A DNA stretch of 64,000 bases from Thermoplasmata archaeon UBA61 (GTDB lineage Archaea; Thermoplasmatota; Thermoplasmata; Lutacidiplasmatales; UBA184): assembly GCA_002503985.1 (NCBI GenBank), contig DASW01000007.1, positions 108,536-172,535 of the forward strand. Reading direction: 5' to 3'. The notes under the pieces are model-generated. The model was given only the letters and a program-made list of their open reading frames with translations, did no database searches and was not told the origin of the DNA. A program made the position numbers and the translations under genes. This document shows, piece after piece, positions 26,220-34,208 of this stretch (positions within the stretch are counted from its first letter, which is position 1; every line of letters begins with the position of its first letter).

Positions 26220-28472
26220 GTGACGGAGGTCCGCACCGAAGGGGCGTCCCGCCTCCTTCCAATCGCGGTGGACTCGATCCTCCTCGTGGGACTGCTCGTC
26301 ACGACCCTCGGGCATTCGGGAGCCCCCGTATCCTCGGAACTCCTCGCGAACACCCTCTCCCATCCCTCCAACGACGCTTCGGCGGTCGACCTCGCCATCG
26401 ACCCGCCATCCTACGAGATGCGCACCGGCTCCAACCTCACCGTCCAGGCCGTCTGGTCGGCCGGAACTCCTCTCTGCCGCGTAACGGCCCTTTGGTACCG
26501 CTGGTCGGTTGACAACGGGAGCGCGACGGGGTTCCTGAACGCCAGCATCGGACCGTCCGCGACGTTCACCGCGGAATCGTTCGGTTCGGGAACGGTGCCC
26601 GTGTCCGTCCGGTCGGGAGCCGTGCTCGACTGCAGCGGGAACGAGACGGTTGTCGGACGGTCGAACCGAACGAGCATCTCGATCGTCGTTCCCCTCTCGT
26701 TGTCGGGGGTCGATGTCGGACCGAACCCCATGGCACCCGGGAACACGGCCGTCCTCGAAGGTACGGTCACCGGAGGTGAACTTCCGTACACCGTGGAGGT
26801 TACCTGGGGCGACGGCGCCCATTCTACGGTCGCCGTTCCTGCATCGGGCCCCTTCTCGGTCGGCCACCCGTTCTCGGCAGGGGAATTTGTCCCCTTCGTG
26901 GTCGCGAACGACGTCGGTGGCAGTTTCGTCAACGTCTCGGTCGCGGAGGCCCTCTCCGTTGGGACCGGCCTCGAGGTGGCCATTACCCCGGCCAGCTACG
27001 TGGCGGTGGTTGGGGTCCCGGCCGAGTTCACCGGGGTTGCCGAGAGCAAACCGGCCGGGGCGGTGACGCTGTTCGATTGCTCGAACGCTACTGTCGGTCC
27101 GGACCCCACTTCCCCGGCGTCTCCCAACGCGACCCCGTTCTCCTGCACGTTCATCGCACCGGGGACCCAGGAGGTCCTCTTCGGCGCGTACCCTCCCCAA
27201 CCCGGAGGGACATCGGCGAGCATCGTCCTCTACGAGAACGTCGTGACCGCGCCACAACTATCGGCGACGCCCGTCGAATCGGTGGGGGAGGAGGGCAGCA
27301 CCGCGCTCGTCCAGGTCCACCTCTCCGGTGGTGCCCTACCGATCTCACTAACGTGGAATCTTTCGGGAAACCGGTCGGGGGGCGCCGAGACCGTCGGTTC
27401 TGACGGAAGTGGGGTCCTGAGGGTCCCGCTCGGGGTCGCGGGGGAGTACACGCTCGGGGTCCGGGCGAGCGACGCCCTGGGAGACATGGGAACGAGCGTG
27501 ACGGCGACCGTCTGGGTCGACCCCCCGCTCGATGCCAACGTGACCGGCGCCCGTTCTCTCGTTTCCTACGGCGCGGTCGCAGAGGTCGCCGGCGAGGTGC
27601 TCTCTGGCTGTCCGCCGTTCTCCTGGTGGGTCGTCCCTGACCTCGCACCCGCGAACGGGTCGCCCGGGAACGGGACCCTCCCGGACGTCGGAGCGTTCTC
27701 CTGGAACGGGTCGTACGACCAAGAAGGGAACCTTTCGCTTACCGCGGGAGTAGCCGATGGGTGCGGGGCTACCTGGCGGACGGGGCTCGAGGTCCCGCTC
27801 ATCCCTATCCTGTCGGCCGAGGTCGCCGTCGCCTCGGGGCCGACCTCGCCCAACGAAACGCTCGCGGTCAACCTGTCGGTTCAGGGCGGACAGTCGCCGT
27901 TCCAACTGTACGTGAACGCGAGCGACAACGAATCCTGGAACCGAACGCTGCCGTCGGACGGGACGTACCGTTGGCTGTTTCCCGCACACGCGAACGGCTC
28001 ACTGGAGGTACTGGTTTCGGTGACAGACCGTCTGGGCAAAGACCTCGAGACCCACCTTACGGTCGCCCTGATTGCCCCAGCGGAGCCGACCGTTCCTCCG
28101 CCTCCCCCTTCGACGCTGCCCGGACCATTCGGTAATTCGACCACCACGGCCCCGATGGACCCGACCTGGCTGCTGCTGGCTCTCATTCCGGCGGGTGGCA
28201 TCGCGACGGTCGTGTTCCTACGGGGGCGTCGAGCTCGAAAGACACGCGGCGAAACTCCCGGACCAGACCCCGTAGAGACACTCAAGCGCATTATCGAGCC
28301 GGCCGAAGGCGCGGAGCGATTCACTGTCGAGCTATTGGCAGAGGAAGCGGGGATTCCGCTCGCCGTCGTTCGCTCGACCATCGACCGACTGGTCTCCGAG
28401 GGCGCGATCCGCTCGGAGAGCGGAGCCGACGGGGAGGAGGTGCTTTCGTGGTCATCCGAAGCTGGTCGGTAA
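26220..28472 (+). CDS. Large surface protein with Ig-like repeats, one anchor helix and a cytoplasmic winged helix
   Basis: This 750-residue protein starts with GTG. It has an N-terminal hydrophobic helix (about 13-33) and then about 600 residues of beta-rich extracytoplasmic repeats. These are PKD/Ig-like, with GDGAHSTVAV, LPYTVEVTWGDG and repeated SVGEEGS-type strands, and carry many Asn-x-Ser/Thr sites. A Pro-rich stalk and a second helix (about 644-663) followed by RGRRARK place the C-terminus inside the cell. Residues about 680-745 look like a winged helix (FTVELLAEEAGIPLAVVRSTIDRLVSEGAI). It is the first gene of the secretion-like operon, and its end overlaps the next start by 25 bases. 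It could be a surface sensor or adhesin coupled to transcription. Confidence 0.82.
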   Translation: MTEVRTEGASRLLPIAVDSILLVGLLVTTLGHSGAPVSSELLANTLSHPSNDASAVDLAIDPPSYEMRTGSNLTVQAVWSAGTPLCRVTALWYRWSVDNGSATGFLNASIGPSATFTAESFGSGTVPVSVRSGAVLDCSGNETVVGRSNRTSISIVVPLSLSGVDVGPNPMAPGNTAVLEGTVTGGELPYTVEVTWGDGAHSTVAVPASGPFSVGHPFSAGEFVPFVVANDVGGSFVNVSVAEALSVGTGLEVAITPASYVAVVGVPAEFTGVAESKPAGAVTLFDCSNATVGPDPTSPASPNATPFSCTFIAPGTQEVLFGAYPPQPGGTSASIVLYENVVTAPQLSATPVESVGEEGSTALVQVHLSGGALPISLTWNLSGNRSGGAETVGSDGSGVLRVPLGVAGEYTLGVRASDALGDMGTSVTATVWVDPPLDANVTGARSLVSYGAVAEVAGEVLSGCPPFSWWVVPDLAPANGSPGNGTLPDVGAFSWNGSYDQEGNLSLTAGVADGCGATWRTGLEVPLIPILSAEVAVASGPTSPNETLAVNLSVQGGQSPFQLYVNASDNESWNRTLPSDGTYRWLFPAHANGSLEVLVSVTDRLGKDLETHLTVALIAPAEPTVPPPPPSTLPGPFGNSTTTAPMDPTWLLLALIPAGGIATVVFLRGRRARKTRGETPGPDPVETLKRIIEPAEGAERFTVELLAEEAGIPLAVVRSTIDRLVSEGAIRSESGADGEEVLSWSSEAGR

Positions 28473-28855
28473 CTCATCTAGGAACGGGCGCCTCCCGAAG
28501 GACTCGGACGATTGCATTCCTTCTCATCGCCCTGGCGACCGTACCCGTACCGGCAGGCCATTCCTCCCCACCTCCCGTACTCGGTCTCCGGACCTTCGGA
28601 ACAGCCCCTTCGACCCCCGTGAGCAACTTCTCAGCTTCGATCAATCGTCTGGTCGACTTGGTGGCTCTCGCGGGGAGCGGGATCCTATCGCTCGTCTGGG
28701 CTCGCGTCGCATTAAGCTGGTTCTCCAATGACATTACCAAGAAGATCCAAGCGAAGGACCGCGCCCGGGACGCCTTGATTGGAACCTTGTTGTTCATGGC
28801 GGCGGTCACCGGACTCCTCTACGGGCTCGCCCACTGGGTTCTCACGGGCAGTTAG
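28448..28855 (+). CDS. Small membrane protein, VirB2/TrbC-like
   Basis: This 135-residue protein has a hydrophobic signal-like segment (about 23-40), then two helices (about 70-90 and 112-132) separated by a basic loop (NDITKKIQAKDRARD). The signal peptide plus two helices, placed just before a polytopic VirB6-like gene, is the layout of VirB2/TrbC pilin subunits of type IV secretion systems. Similarity is architectural, not by clear sequence motif. It overlaps the preceding gene and is followed by TAGGAGGG, where its stop merges with the next ribosome-binding site. Confidence 0.62.
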   Translation: MVIRSWSVTHLGTGASRRTRTIAFLLIALATVPVPAGHSSPPPVLGLRTFGTAPSTPVSNFSASINRLVDLVALAGSGILSLVWARVALSWFSNDITKKIQAKDRARDALIGTLLFMAAVTGLLYGLAHWVLTGS

Positions 28856-28865
28856 GAGGGACAGG

Positions 28866-29999
28866 GTGCCGATCCCCTCCGTGGACCTGGGCGACCTTGT
28901 CCGGACCCTTCTGTTCCTGCTCTTCGCCGGACTCACGGCCATCATCACGGCGGTCATCGGGCCGACGTACGACAACCTCCTCGTTCCCGAGCTCCAGCCC
29001 AGTGCCCTCTTCCCTCCCCTCCTGGGCTCGGGAAGTGGCGGCGTGAACTACCTATCCACGGGGGCGCGGTTCTCAGGGTACGTCCTCACAAACGTGGTCG
29101 ACCCGGCGGTCACGCTGGTCGCGCTCGGCGTCGCTGTTCTCTACCTGTCCCGGTCGGTCGTCTCGCGGTGGGCAGACGCACTGGATGGGCTCCTCCCCCG
29201 GCTCATCATCGGCGTCGTCGGAGCGAACTTCACGGTGCCGATCGCCGGCGCAATCATCGGCGTTGCGGGAGGTCTCTACCCCATCATCTCCGGCTGGGAT
29301 GGTGGTGCCTGGCAGCACTGGGTGAACTTGGCCGGTTGGGGACAGGTCCCGTTCTCCTGGGACAATGGAGCGCTCGCATTCGTGCTTTCCCTGGTCGAGT
29401 TCGCCGCAGTCTTCGTCCTGGTCCTCGCGGTTGGGATACGGGATGCCGTTCTGGCCGTCCTGCTCGTGCTGTTACCGATATTCACGCTATTGTGGCCCCT
29501 TCACCCCCTCTCCCCCCTCGCCCGAAGAGGGTGGCTGCTGTTTGGCGAGCTCGCGTTCCTACCTTGCGTTCTCGTCGTTCCTCTCGAACTCGCTGTCGGG
29601 AGCCCGAATCCCGTCATGCTGGTTGCCTATCTCGCCGTGGCCGTTGCCTCCCCGTTCTTTCTCTCGCTGGCCGGCACCTCCCTCGTTTCCTTCGGATTCG
29701 GTGGTGCATCGGGGGTTGTCCAATCGAACGCGCAGCGCGGTCTCCAGGTCGCACCGTCTGCCGCTGCCTCCTCGTTCGCGCCGGCGGCCAACGGAATACG
29801 AACCAGCAGTCCCGCGGGGGGAGCGTTCGCCGGAGTTACCCGAGTCGCCGGATCGGCGGCAGCTCCGGCGGCGGCCCCGCTCGTGGTCGGTGAGCTGATC
29901 GGTCACGGCGCGTGGCAACTGTTGCGACACGTCGGACCATCCCACGGAAAGAACGGCCCCTCGGCCCAGCCGCCGATGCTCAAGGGAGGGGCGAAATGA
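28866..29999 (+). CDS. Polytopic membrane protein, VirB6/TrbL-like
   Basis: This 377-residue protein has about seven hydrophobic helices between residues 10 and 290 and a hydrophilic, Ala/Gly/Ser-rich C-terminal tail (about 295-377), as in VirB6/TrbL/TraL channel components. The GTG at 28866 was preferred because AGGAGGG lies just before it; the longer frame overlaps the previous gene. Position between a VirB2-like and a PrgI/VirB3-like gene supports the assignment. There is no clear enzyme motif. Confidence 0.65.
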   Translation: MPIPSVDLGDLVRTLLFLLFAGLTAIITAVIGPTYDNLLVPELQPSALFPPLLGSGSGGVNYLSTGARFSGYVLTNVVDPAVTLVALGVAVLYLSRSVVSRWADALDGLLPRLIIGVVGANFTVPIAGAIIGVAGGLYPIISGWDGGAWQHWVNLAGWGQVPFSWDNGALAFVLSLVEFAAVFVLVLAVGIRDAVLAVLLVLLPIFTLLWPLHPLSPLARRGWLLFGELAFLPCVLVVPLELAVGSPNPVMLVAYLAVAVASPFFLSLAGTSLVSFGFGGASGVVQSNAQRGLQVAPSAAASSFAPAANGIRTSSPAGGAFAGVTRVAGSAAAPAAAPLVVGELIGHGAWQLLRHVGPSHGKNGPSAQPPMLKGGAK

Positions 30000-30000
30000 G

Positions 30001-30783
30001 ATGGGCGAGCGCGAGGGCGGTCCCCTCATCATCGGGCTTCCCGAACGATTGGACCGCCGAATGCGACTCGGTCCGTTCCCGTCTTCGCGCGACGCGCTCA
30101 AGTTCCTCACGTACGCCGCGACGGGGGCGTTGTTGTCCCCCTTCGCGAGCCCCCTCGTATGGCTCCCGGTGGTGCTGGCGGGGTTTGTCATCTCGGCCTG
30201 GCGCCCGGACGGCCGTGCCTTTGACGAAAGGATGCTCACGTTCGTCACTTGGAAGGTGCGTACGGCGGGCCCGAGGAGTGCCGTGAAAAGCGCCGGGTCC
30301 CGGCCCCTCGTCCGCCAGGGGCTACTCCAGCTCGAGTCCCATCGCTACGTGGCCGTCGTTCGCACGGGCGGCATGCCCATGGCGTACCTGCCACCCGACG
30401 AGCTCGCCCGGCGCTTTGAACTCTATCGTGAACTCCTACGCTCGACGGACACCAGCTTCTCGTTCCTCGTCACAACAACTCCGATTCGCTCCCAAGCCGT
30501 TCGACCGGGAATCCCCTCGGGAGGCGGTCAGCAGGCCCAGGCGCGCTCGGGGTACTCCGAACTCGTGACCCTGCTTTGCCGGCGCCGGTTCCTCCGGCGA
30601 GTGTACTTCGTCCTCGGCACATTCGAGGTCGACACGGATGCCATCGGGCGTCTGGAGGGGAGGGTCGCAAACCTCGTCGAGCGACTCGGCTCCCTCGGGC
30701 TCCGACCGGTTCGGCTTCGAGACCGATCCCTGGCCGAGGCTGCACACCGGTTCGGCTGGCCCACGGAGGGGCTAGGGGCATGA
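30001..30783 (+). CDS. PrgI/VirB3-like inner membrane component
   Basis: This 260-residue protein has a short N-terminus, two closely spaced helices (about 33-65) ending in the AWRPDGRAFDE loop, and a cytoplasmic domain from about 80. The pattern of a basic region, double helix and conserved R-P-G/D-G-R motif is like PrgI-family proteins that replace VirB3 in archaea and Gram-positive bacteria. The C-terminal region (YVAVVRTGGMPMAYLPPDE ...) resembles the N-terminal part of VirB4/TrbE, so the two functions may be split differently here. It overlaps the next start by ATGA. Confidence 0.65.
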   Translation: MGEREGGPLIIGLPERLDRRMRLGPFPSSRDALKFLTYAATGALLSPFASPLVWLPVVLAGFVISAWRPDGRAFDERMLTFVTWKVRTAGPRSAVKSAGSRPLVRQGLLQLESHRYVAVVRTGGMPMAYLPPDELARRFELYRELLRSTDTSFSFLVTTTPIRSQAVRPGIPSGGGQQAQARSGYSELVTLLCRRRFLRRVYFVLGTFEVDTDAIGRLEGRVANLVERLGSLGLRPVRLRDRSLAEAAHRFGWPTEGLGA

Positions 30784-31154
30784 CCGGCGGAACAGGTGCC
30801 GGCCCCGTATTCGAATTCGAAGCGTTCGGCGCCGCCGTTGGATTGGCCGTCGTCTGCGGGGGGTTGTCGATAGTGTTCCCGCTCCTCATCGCGCCGACGG
30901 CCACGCTCGCCGCTCTCGCGTTGGCGGGATGGGTCTCGCGGGCCCGACGACGGGGTTCGCTCACCCGAAAGGGTCCGGGCACTGGGCCGGCGATCGCGCT
31001 CAGCGTTCTGGGGGCCGCTGCGATCTTGTTCCTCATTGCTCCCCCATCCCTCGCCGCCTTTCGTGGCCTCCTCCTTGCGGGGGGTCTCGTCCCGCTCTTC
31101 GCGACCGAGCGAACTTCGTCTCCGCTTCGCTCCCCGGTGTTCTCCCGTTCATGA
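30780..31154 (+). CDS. Small membrane protein of secretion-like operon
   Basis: This 124-residue protein has three or four hydrophobic stretches (about 14-35, 36-52, 68-88, 90-104) with RARRRGS between the second and third. Both ends overlap neighbouring genes by ATGA, so it is an integral operon member. No recognisable family; a structural membrane component of the secretion-like complex is likely. Confidence 0.62.
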   Translation: MTGGTGAGPVFEFEAFGAAVGLAVVCGGLSIVFPLLIAPTATLAALALAGWVSRARRRGSLTRKGPGTGPAIALSVLGAAAILFLIAPPSLAAFRGLLLAGGLVPLFATERTSSPLRSPVFSRS

Positions 31155-32845
31155 CCCGATCCCTCCCTTCGAACGCGCCCGCCGAAGCGCCGACCTTTTG
31201 GCGGGTCGGCCGAAGCTACCGCGCACCGCTCCTGATTCGAAGTTTCCCCCCGGAAGTTCCCTTCGGGTTCCTTAGCCGCATTCTTCCGACCAATGAGACG
31301 CTCGAGCTCTCGGTAGAGGCCCACCAGATCCCGTCTTCGAACGCGCTCGAGCTCCTGCATGGGGCGAGGGCCGTCGCCGAGGCGGAGCTCGCCACCGGTG
31401 GCAACGGAGGGCAGACGGCCGAGCTCGAGGTCGAACGTGCGAGTGCCGAGGAGCTGGGCCGCGCGGTCGCTCGGCGGACTCAGGAGCTCTGGAAGGTCGG
31501 AATACGCTTCGTGGTCCTAGCTCCGACCCGGCCGCACGTCGAGGCGAGGAGGATGCGCCTATCCGAGCGGCTCTCCGCCATCGGGTTTCGGTCACGTGTT
31601 CCTCGGTACGAGGTCCGCGAGGCGCTCCTCCCGCCGGACCTGTCCGCGTCCGAGCCACGGCCCTCGGGTTACTGGCACACCTTGCCGACCGATGGGCTCG
31701 CCTCGCTCTTCCCGTTCGGAGACGAGACGCTCTTGGAGCCGGGAGGGGTCCTCCTGGGTCTCGCGCTTTCCGACGCGAGCCCGGTATTCGTTGACCGGTG
31801 GTCCCACGCGAGCTACTCCTGGGGTATCTTTGGTACGACGGGGTCGGGCAAGTCGTTCGCGGCGGCGCTGACTCTGCTGAGGACTCGGTGGCTACGACCC
31901 GACACGTCCATCGCCATATTGGATCCTCTAGGGGAGTACTCGACCTTGGTCAAGGCTCTCGGAGGCTCGGTCATCCGTGTCGCGGACGGGGTTGGGGGGA
32001 GACTGAACCCGCTCGACCCGGTGACTACCCGGGGCGACCGACGGGAGAAGGCCGCCCGGGTCGGAACGATGCTTCGGGCCCTCTTCCCGAGCCTTCGAGA
32101 CGAGGAGGCGGCCGAGCTGGACGCGGCCGTGACCCAACTCTACGAGCGAGGACCAGACGTGCCGACCTTGCGAGACCTTCGGGACCGAGTGGTCGAGCGG
32201 GGCGGAGCGGGAACCCGCCTCGCGACCCTGCTTGAGGTGTTCCGGTCGGGTTCGCTGCGGGCGTTGGATGGACCGACGACCGCTCGCCCAACCGAAATGG
32301 TCGTATCGGTCGACTTCCAAGGAGTGCCCGATGACCAACTGCCGTTCCACCTCACGTACGTCCTCGATTGGGCGTACGGGCGGATGGCCGGGCTCACGGG
32401 CGGCAAGCTGCTCCTCATCGACGAGGCGCACCTTCTCGCGCGCCACGCGATGACCGAAGAGTTCCTGGACCGGGTCGTGCGTCACGTGCGACACTTCGAG
32501 GCAGGGCTACTGGTCCTTTCTCAAAGTCCGGAAGATTTTCTCGTCCGTCCGGCCGGAAGGTCTCTCCTCAGGAACTTGTACGCGACCGCGTTCCTACGCC
32601 TCCCGGAGGTGTCGGCCGAAGCGCGGACGTTCTTTGAACTCACGGACGCGGAGGGCGATTGGCTGCCGCGGGCGCGTCTCCCGAAGGAGACCGGGTACTC
32701 CGAATCGCTCTGGAGAGTGGGGGAATTACACCTGCCGCTCGCGATCGTAGCGTCGACCCCCGAGTACGAGTTCCTCGAAGCCAGCCTGGGTCGACCCAGG
32801 ACGACTCCGGACGCCCCCGATGCCGCTCCAAAGGGAGGTTTATAG
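31151..32845 (+). CDS. VirB4/TrbE-type secretion ATPase
   Basis: This 564-residue protein is a FtsK/HerA-superfamily ATPase. The Walker A motif is GTTGSGKSF near residue 228 and Walker B is LLLIDEAHLLA near 419. LVLSQSPEDFL (sensor-like) and RNLYATAFLRL follow, typical of VirB4. The N-terminal 200 residues are the CagE/TrbE-like domain. VirB4 powers substrate transfer or pilus assembly in type IV secretion. The ATG overlaps the upstream stop (ATGA). The operon lacks a relaxase, a VirD4 coupling protein next door, and a VirB8/9/10-type periplasmic set, as expected for a single-membrane cell. Confidence 0.88.
   Translation: MTRSLPSNAPAEAPTFWRVGRSYRAPLLIRSFPPEVPFGFLSRILPTNETLELSVEAHQIPSSNALELLHGARAVAEAELATGGNGGQTAELEVERASAEELGRAVARRTQELWKVGIRFVVLAPTRPHVEARRMRLSERLSAIGFRSRVPRYEVREALLPPDLSASEPRPSGYWHTLPTDGLASLFPFGDETLLEPGGVLLGLALSDASPVFVDRWSHASYSWGIFGTTGSGKSFAAALTLLRTRWLRPDTSIAILDPLGEYSTLVKALGGSVIRVADGVGGRLNPLDPVTTRGDRREKAARVGTMLRALFPSLRDEEAAELDAAVTQLYERGPDVPTLRDLRDRVVERGGAGTRLATLLEVFRSGSLRALDGPTTARPTEMVVSVDFQGVPDDQLPFHLTYVLDWAYGRMAGLTGGKLLLIDEAHLLARHAMTEEFLDRVVRHVRHFEAGLLVLSQSPEDFLVRPAGRSLLRNLYATAFLRLPEVSAEARTFFELTDAEGDWLPRARLPKETGYSESLWRVGELHLPLAIVASTPEYEFLEASLGRPRTTPDAPDAAPKGGL
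32839..32844 (+). promoter_or_regulatory. TATA box for leaderless GTG gene at 32870
   Basis: TTTATA about 28 bases before the GTG, at the very end of the VirB4 gene. It suggests the next gene can be transcribed on its own. Confidence 0.5.
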
Positions 32846-32869
32846 GGGCCCGCGCGCCGAACGAGGAAC

Positions 32870-33367
32870 GTGGGCGCGGACGCGACGGTCGAAGGCCCGC
32901 CGCGCCGCCGGACGAGCTGGAGCCTGAAGACCATCGTCGAGGACGTTGCGGGTCGACCTATTGGGGAGCTCCAAGACCCCGGGCGACCGGTGCACCCGTA
33001 CCTGAAGGGAAAGGTCGTGGAGGTTCCTTCGGAACTGTCCACCTCCTCGAGGCCCCCCAGCGAATGGTACGACCCGGTCGACCGACTCTATCCCCCCTTG
33101 GTCGGCCCGACCGGGCGAGAGTTCCACGGACCGGACCACGAGAACCATGCCGACACGATTGACCGACACCGACCCCTCCCCGGTCACCTCCCGGGGCCTA
33201 CGCATCGCCCGGAGCGGCTCTACCTGCACTACCTATTGCTCCACATGGACCGGCTGAGCGCCTCGGCGCTCCAGTACCTCAAGCTCGCCGTGGACGAGGA
33301 GATCGCACACCGCGCCCAACCCGCGCCTTCATCCCCTTCGGGCCCCGCGCCCGAGCGGAAAGCGTGA
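32870..33367 (+). CDS. Hypothetical protein downstream of VirB4
   Basis: This 165-residue protein starts with GTG and is preceded by a well-spaced TATA box. It is hydrophilic and rich in Pro, His and Arg, with no membrane helix. The C-terminal helix (LYLHYLLLHMDRLSASALQ and on) is the only regular region. Its last 89 bases overlap the 3' end of the methyltransferase gene on the other strand. No known family; it may be an accessory of the secretion operon. Confidence 0.55.
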   Translation: MGADATVEGPPRRRTSWSLKTIVEDVAGRPIGELQDPGRPVHPYLKGKVVEVPSELSTSSRPPSEWYDPVDRLYPPLVGPTGREFHGPDHENHADTIDRHRPLPGHLPGPTHRPERLYLHYLLLHMDRLSASALQYLKLAVDEEIAHRAQPAPSSPSGPAPERKA

Positions 33368-34157
33368 ACCCGCGCGCCAGCGCACTCGCCTCGAGGGCAC
33401 CGTAGGCGCCTCGGTCCCATTCCACGCCGATCGCGTCACGACCCCAGCGGCTCGCCGCCCAGAGCGTGGTGCCGGTCCCGGCGAACGGGTCGAGCACCGT
33501 GTCGCCCTCGACCGAGAACATCCGCACCAGCCGTTCGGCGAGCTCGGGCGGGAACGCGGCGCTCCTCCCCCGGGGCGAATCCTGGCGAGCGCCCCGGATA
33601 TCGGTCCAGACCTGGCTGAACCAGCGGTCTCGCTCTTCGCGCGAGAACCGGCTGGCGAGCCGAGCGGCGTCGTGGGTCGGGAAACGCCGGAGCTTTCCCT
33701 TGCGGAAGAGGAGAACGTACTCGCAGTCGAGGGTCACGTAGGCGTTCGGTGGCAAGAACCCCGAGCCGAGGAACGCGTTGGGGCGGTTGGTAGGCTTCTT
33801 CCAGAGGATGTACGGGAGCGGAACCAAGCCGAGGCGAGTCGCCGACACGAACGTCTCGGCCGGGTTCGGCCAGAGGCGAAACTCCCCGTCCGCCGAGCGG
33901 AGCGCATCGCCGATGTTGACCGCGAGGATGCCGCCGGGGACGAGAACGCGTTGGCATTCGGCCCAGGCGTCGGCGAGCACCCGGAGCATCCCTGGGTAGT
34001 CGGTCGCTCCCAGGGCACGGAACAGTCCGTCCCACTGGGGGATCATGGGGTACGGAGGCGACGTGACGACCAGATGGACCGTTCCGCTCGCGATGCCGTT
34101 CAGCTTGCGCGCGTCGCCATGGATGAGCCGAACGGACCCCAGGGGTGGGCGCCGCAC
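33279..34157 (-). CDS. DNA methyltransferase, N4-cytosine/N6-adenine beta class
   Basis: This roughly 292-residue enzyme methylates DNA amino groups with SAM. The catalytic motif TSPPY comes first (near residue 33), and the SAM motif DPFAGTGTT lies near 243. That order is the beta class, and TSPPY is more typical of N4-cytosine enzymes. The start is uncertain: GTG 34157 is 27 bases from a TATA box shared with the divergent gene; GTG 34178 is the alternative. No restriction endonuclease is adjacent, so it looks like an orphan methylase. Its 3' end overlaps the plus-strand gene by 89 bases. Confidence 0.85.
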   Translation of the reverse strand: MRRPPLGSVRLIHGDARKLNGIASGTVHLVVTSPPYPMIPQWDGLFRALGATDYPGMLRVLADAWAECQRVLVPGGILAVNIGDALRSADGEFRLWPNPAETFVSATRLGLVPLPYILWKKPTNRPNAFLGSGFLPPNAYVTLDCEYVLLFRKGKLRRFPTHDAARLASRFSREERDRWFSQVWTDIRGARQDSPRGRSAAFPPELAERLVRMFSVEGDTVLDPFAGTGTTLWAASRWGRDAIGVEWDRGAYGALEASALARGFTLSARARGPKGMKARVGRGVRSPRPRRA

Positions 34158-34180
34158 GCCGGGCCGAAGCCCTGGCACGG

Positions 34181-34188
34181 TTAATATC
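34181..34188. promoter_or_regulatory. Shared divergent TATA element
   Basis: TTAATATC (GATATTAA on the other strand) is about 25 bases before ATG 34209 on the plus strand and about 27 bases before GTG 34157 on the minus strand. A single AT-rich element in GC-rich DNA could serve both leaderless genes. Confidence 0.55.
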
Positions 34189-34208
34189 GCCCGCCCTCTC
34201 GGTAGGAC

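Noticed and set aside
27348..28477. Minus-strand frames of about 200 codons inside the Ig-repeat gene
   Set aside because: No family signal; the plus-strand gene is supported by helices, repeats and operon overlaps.
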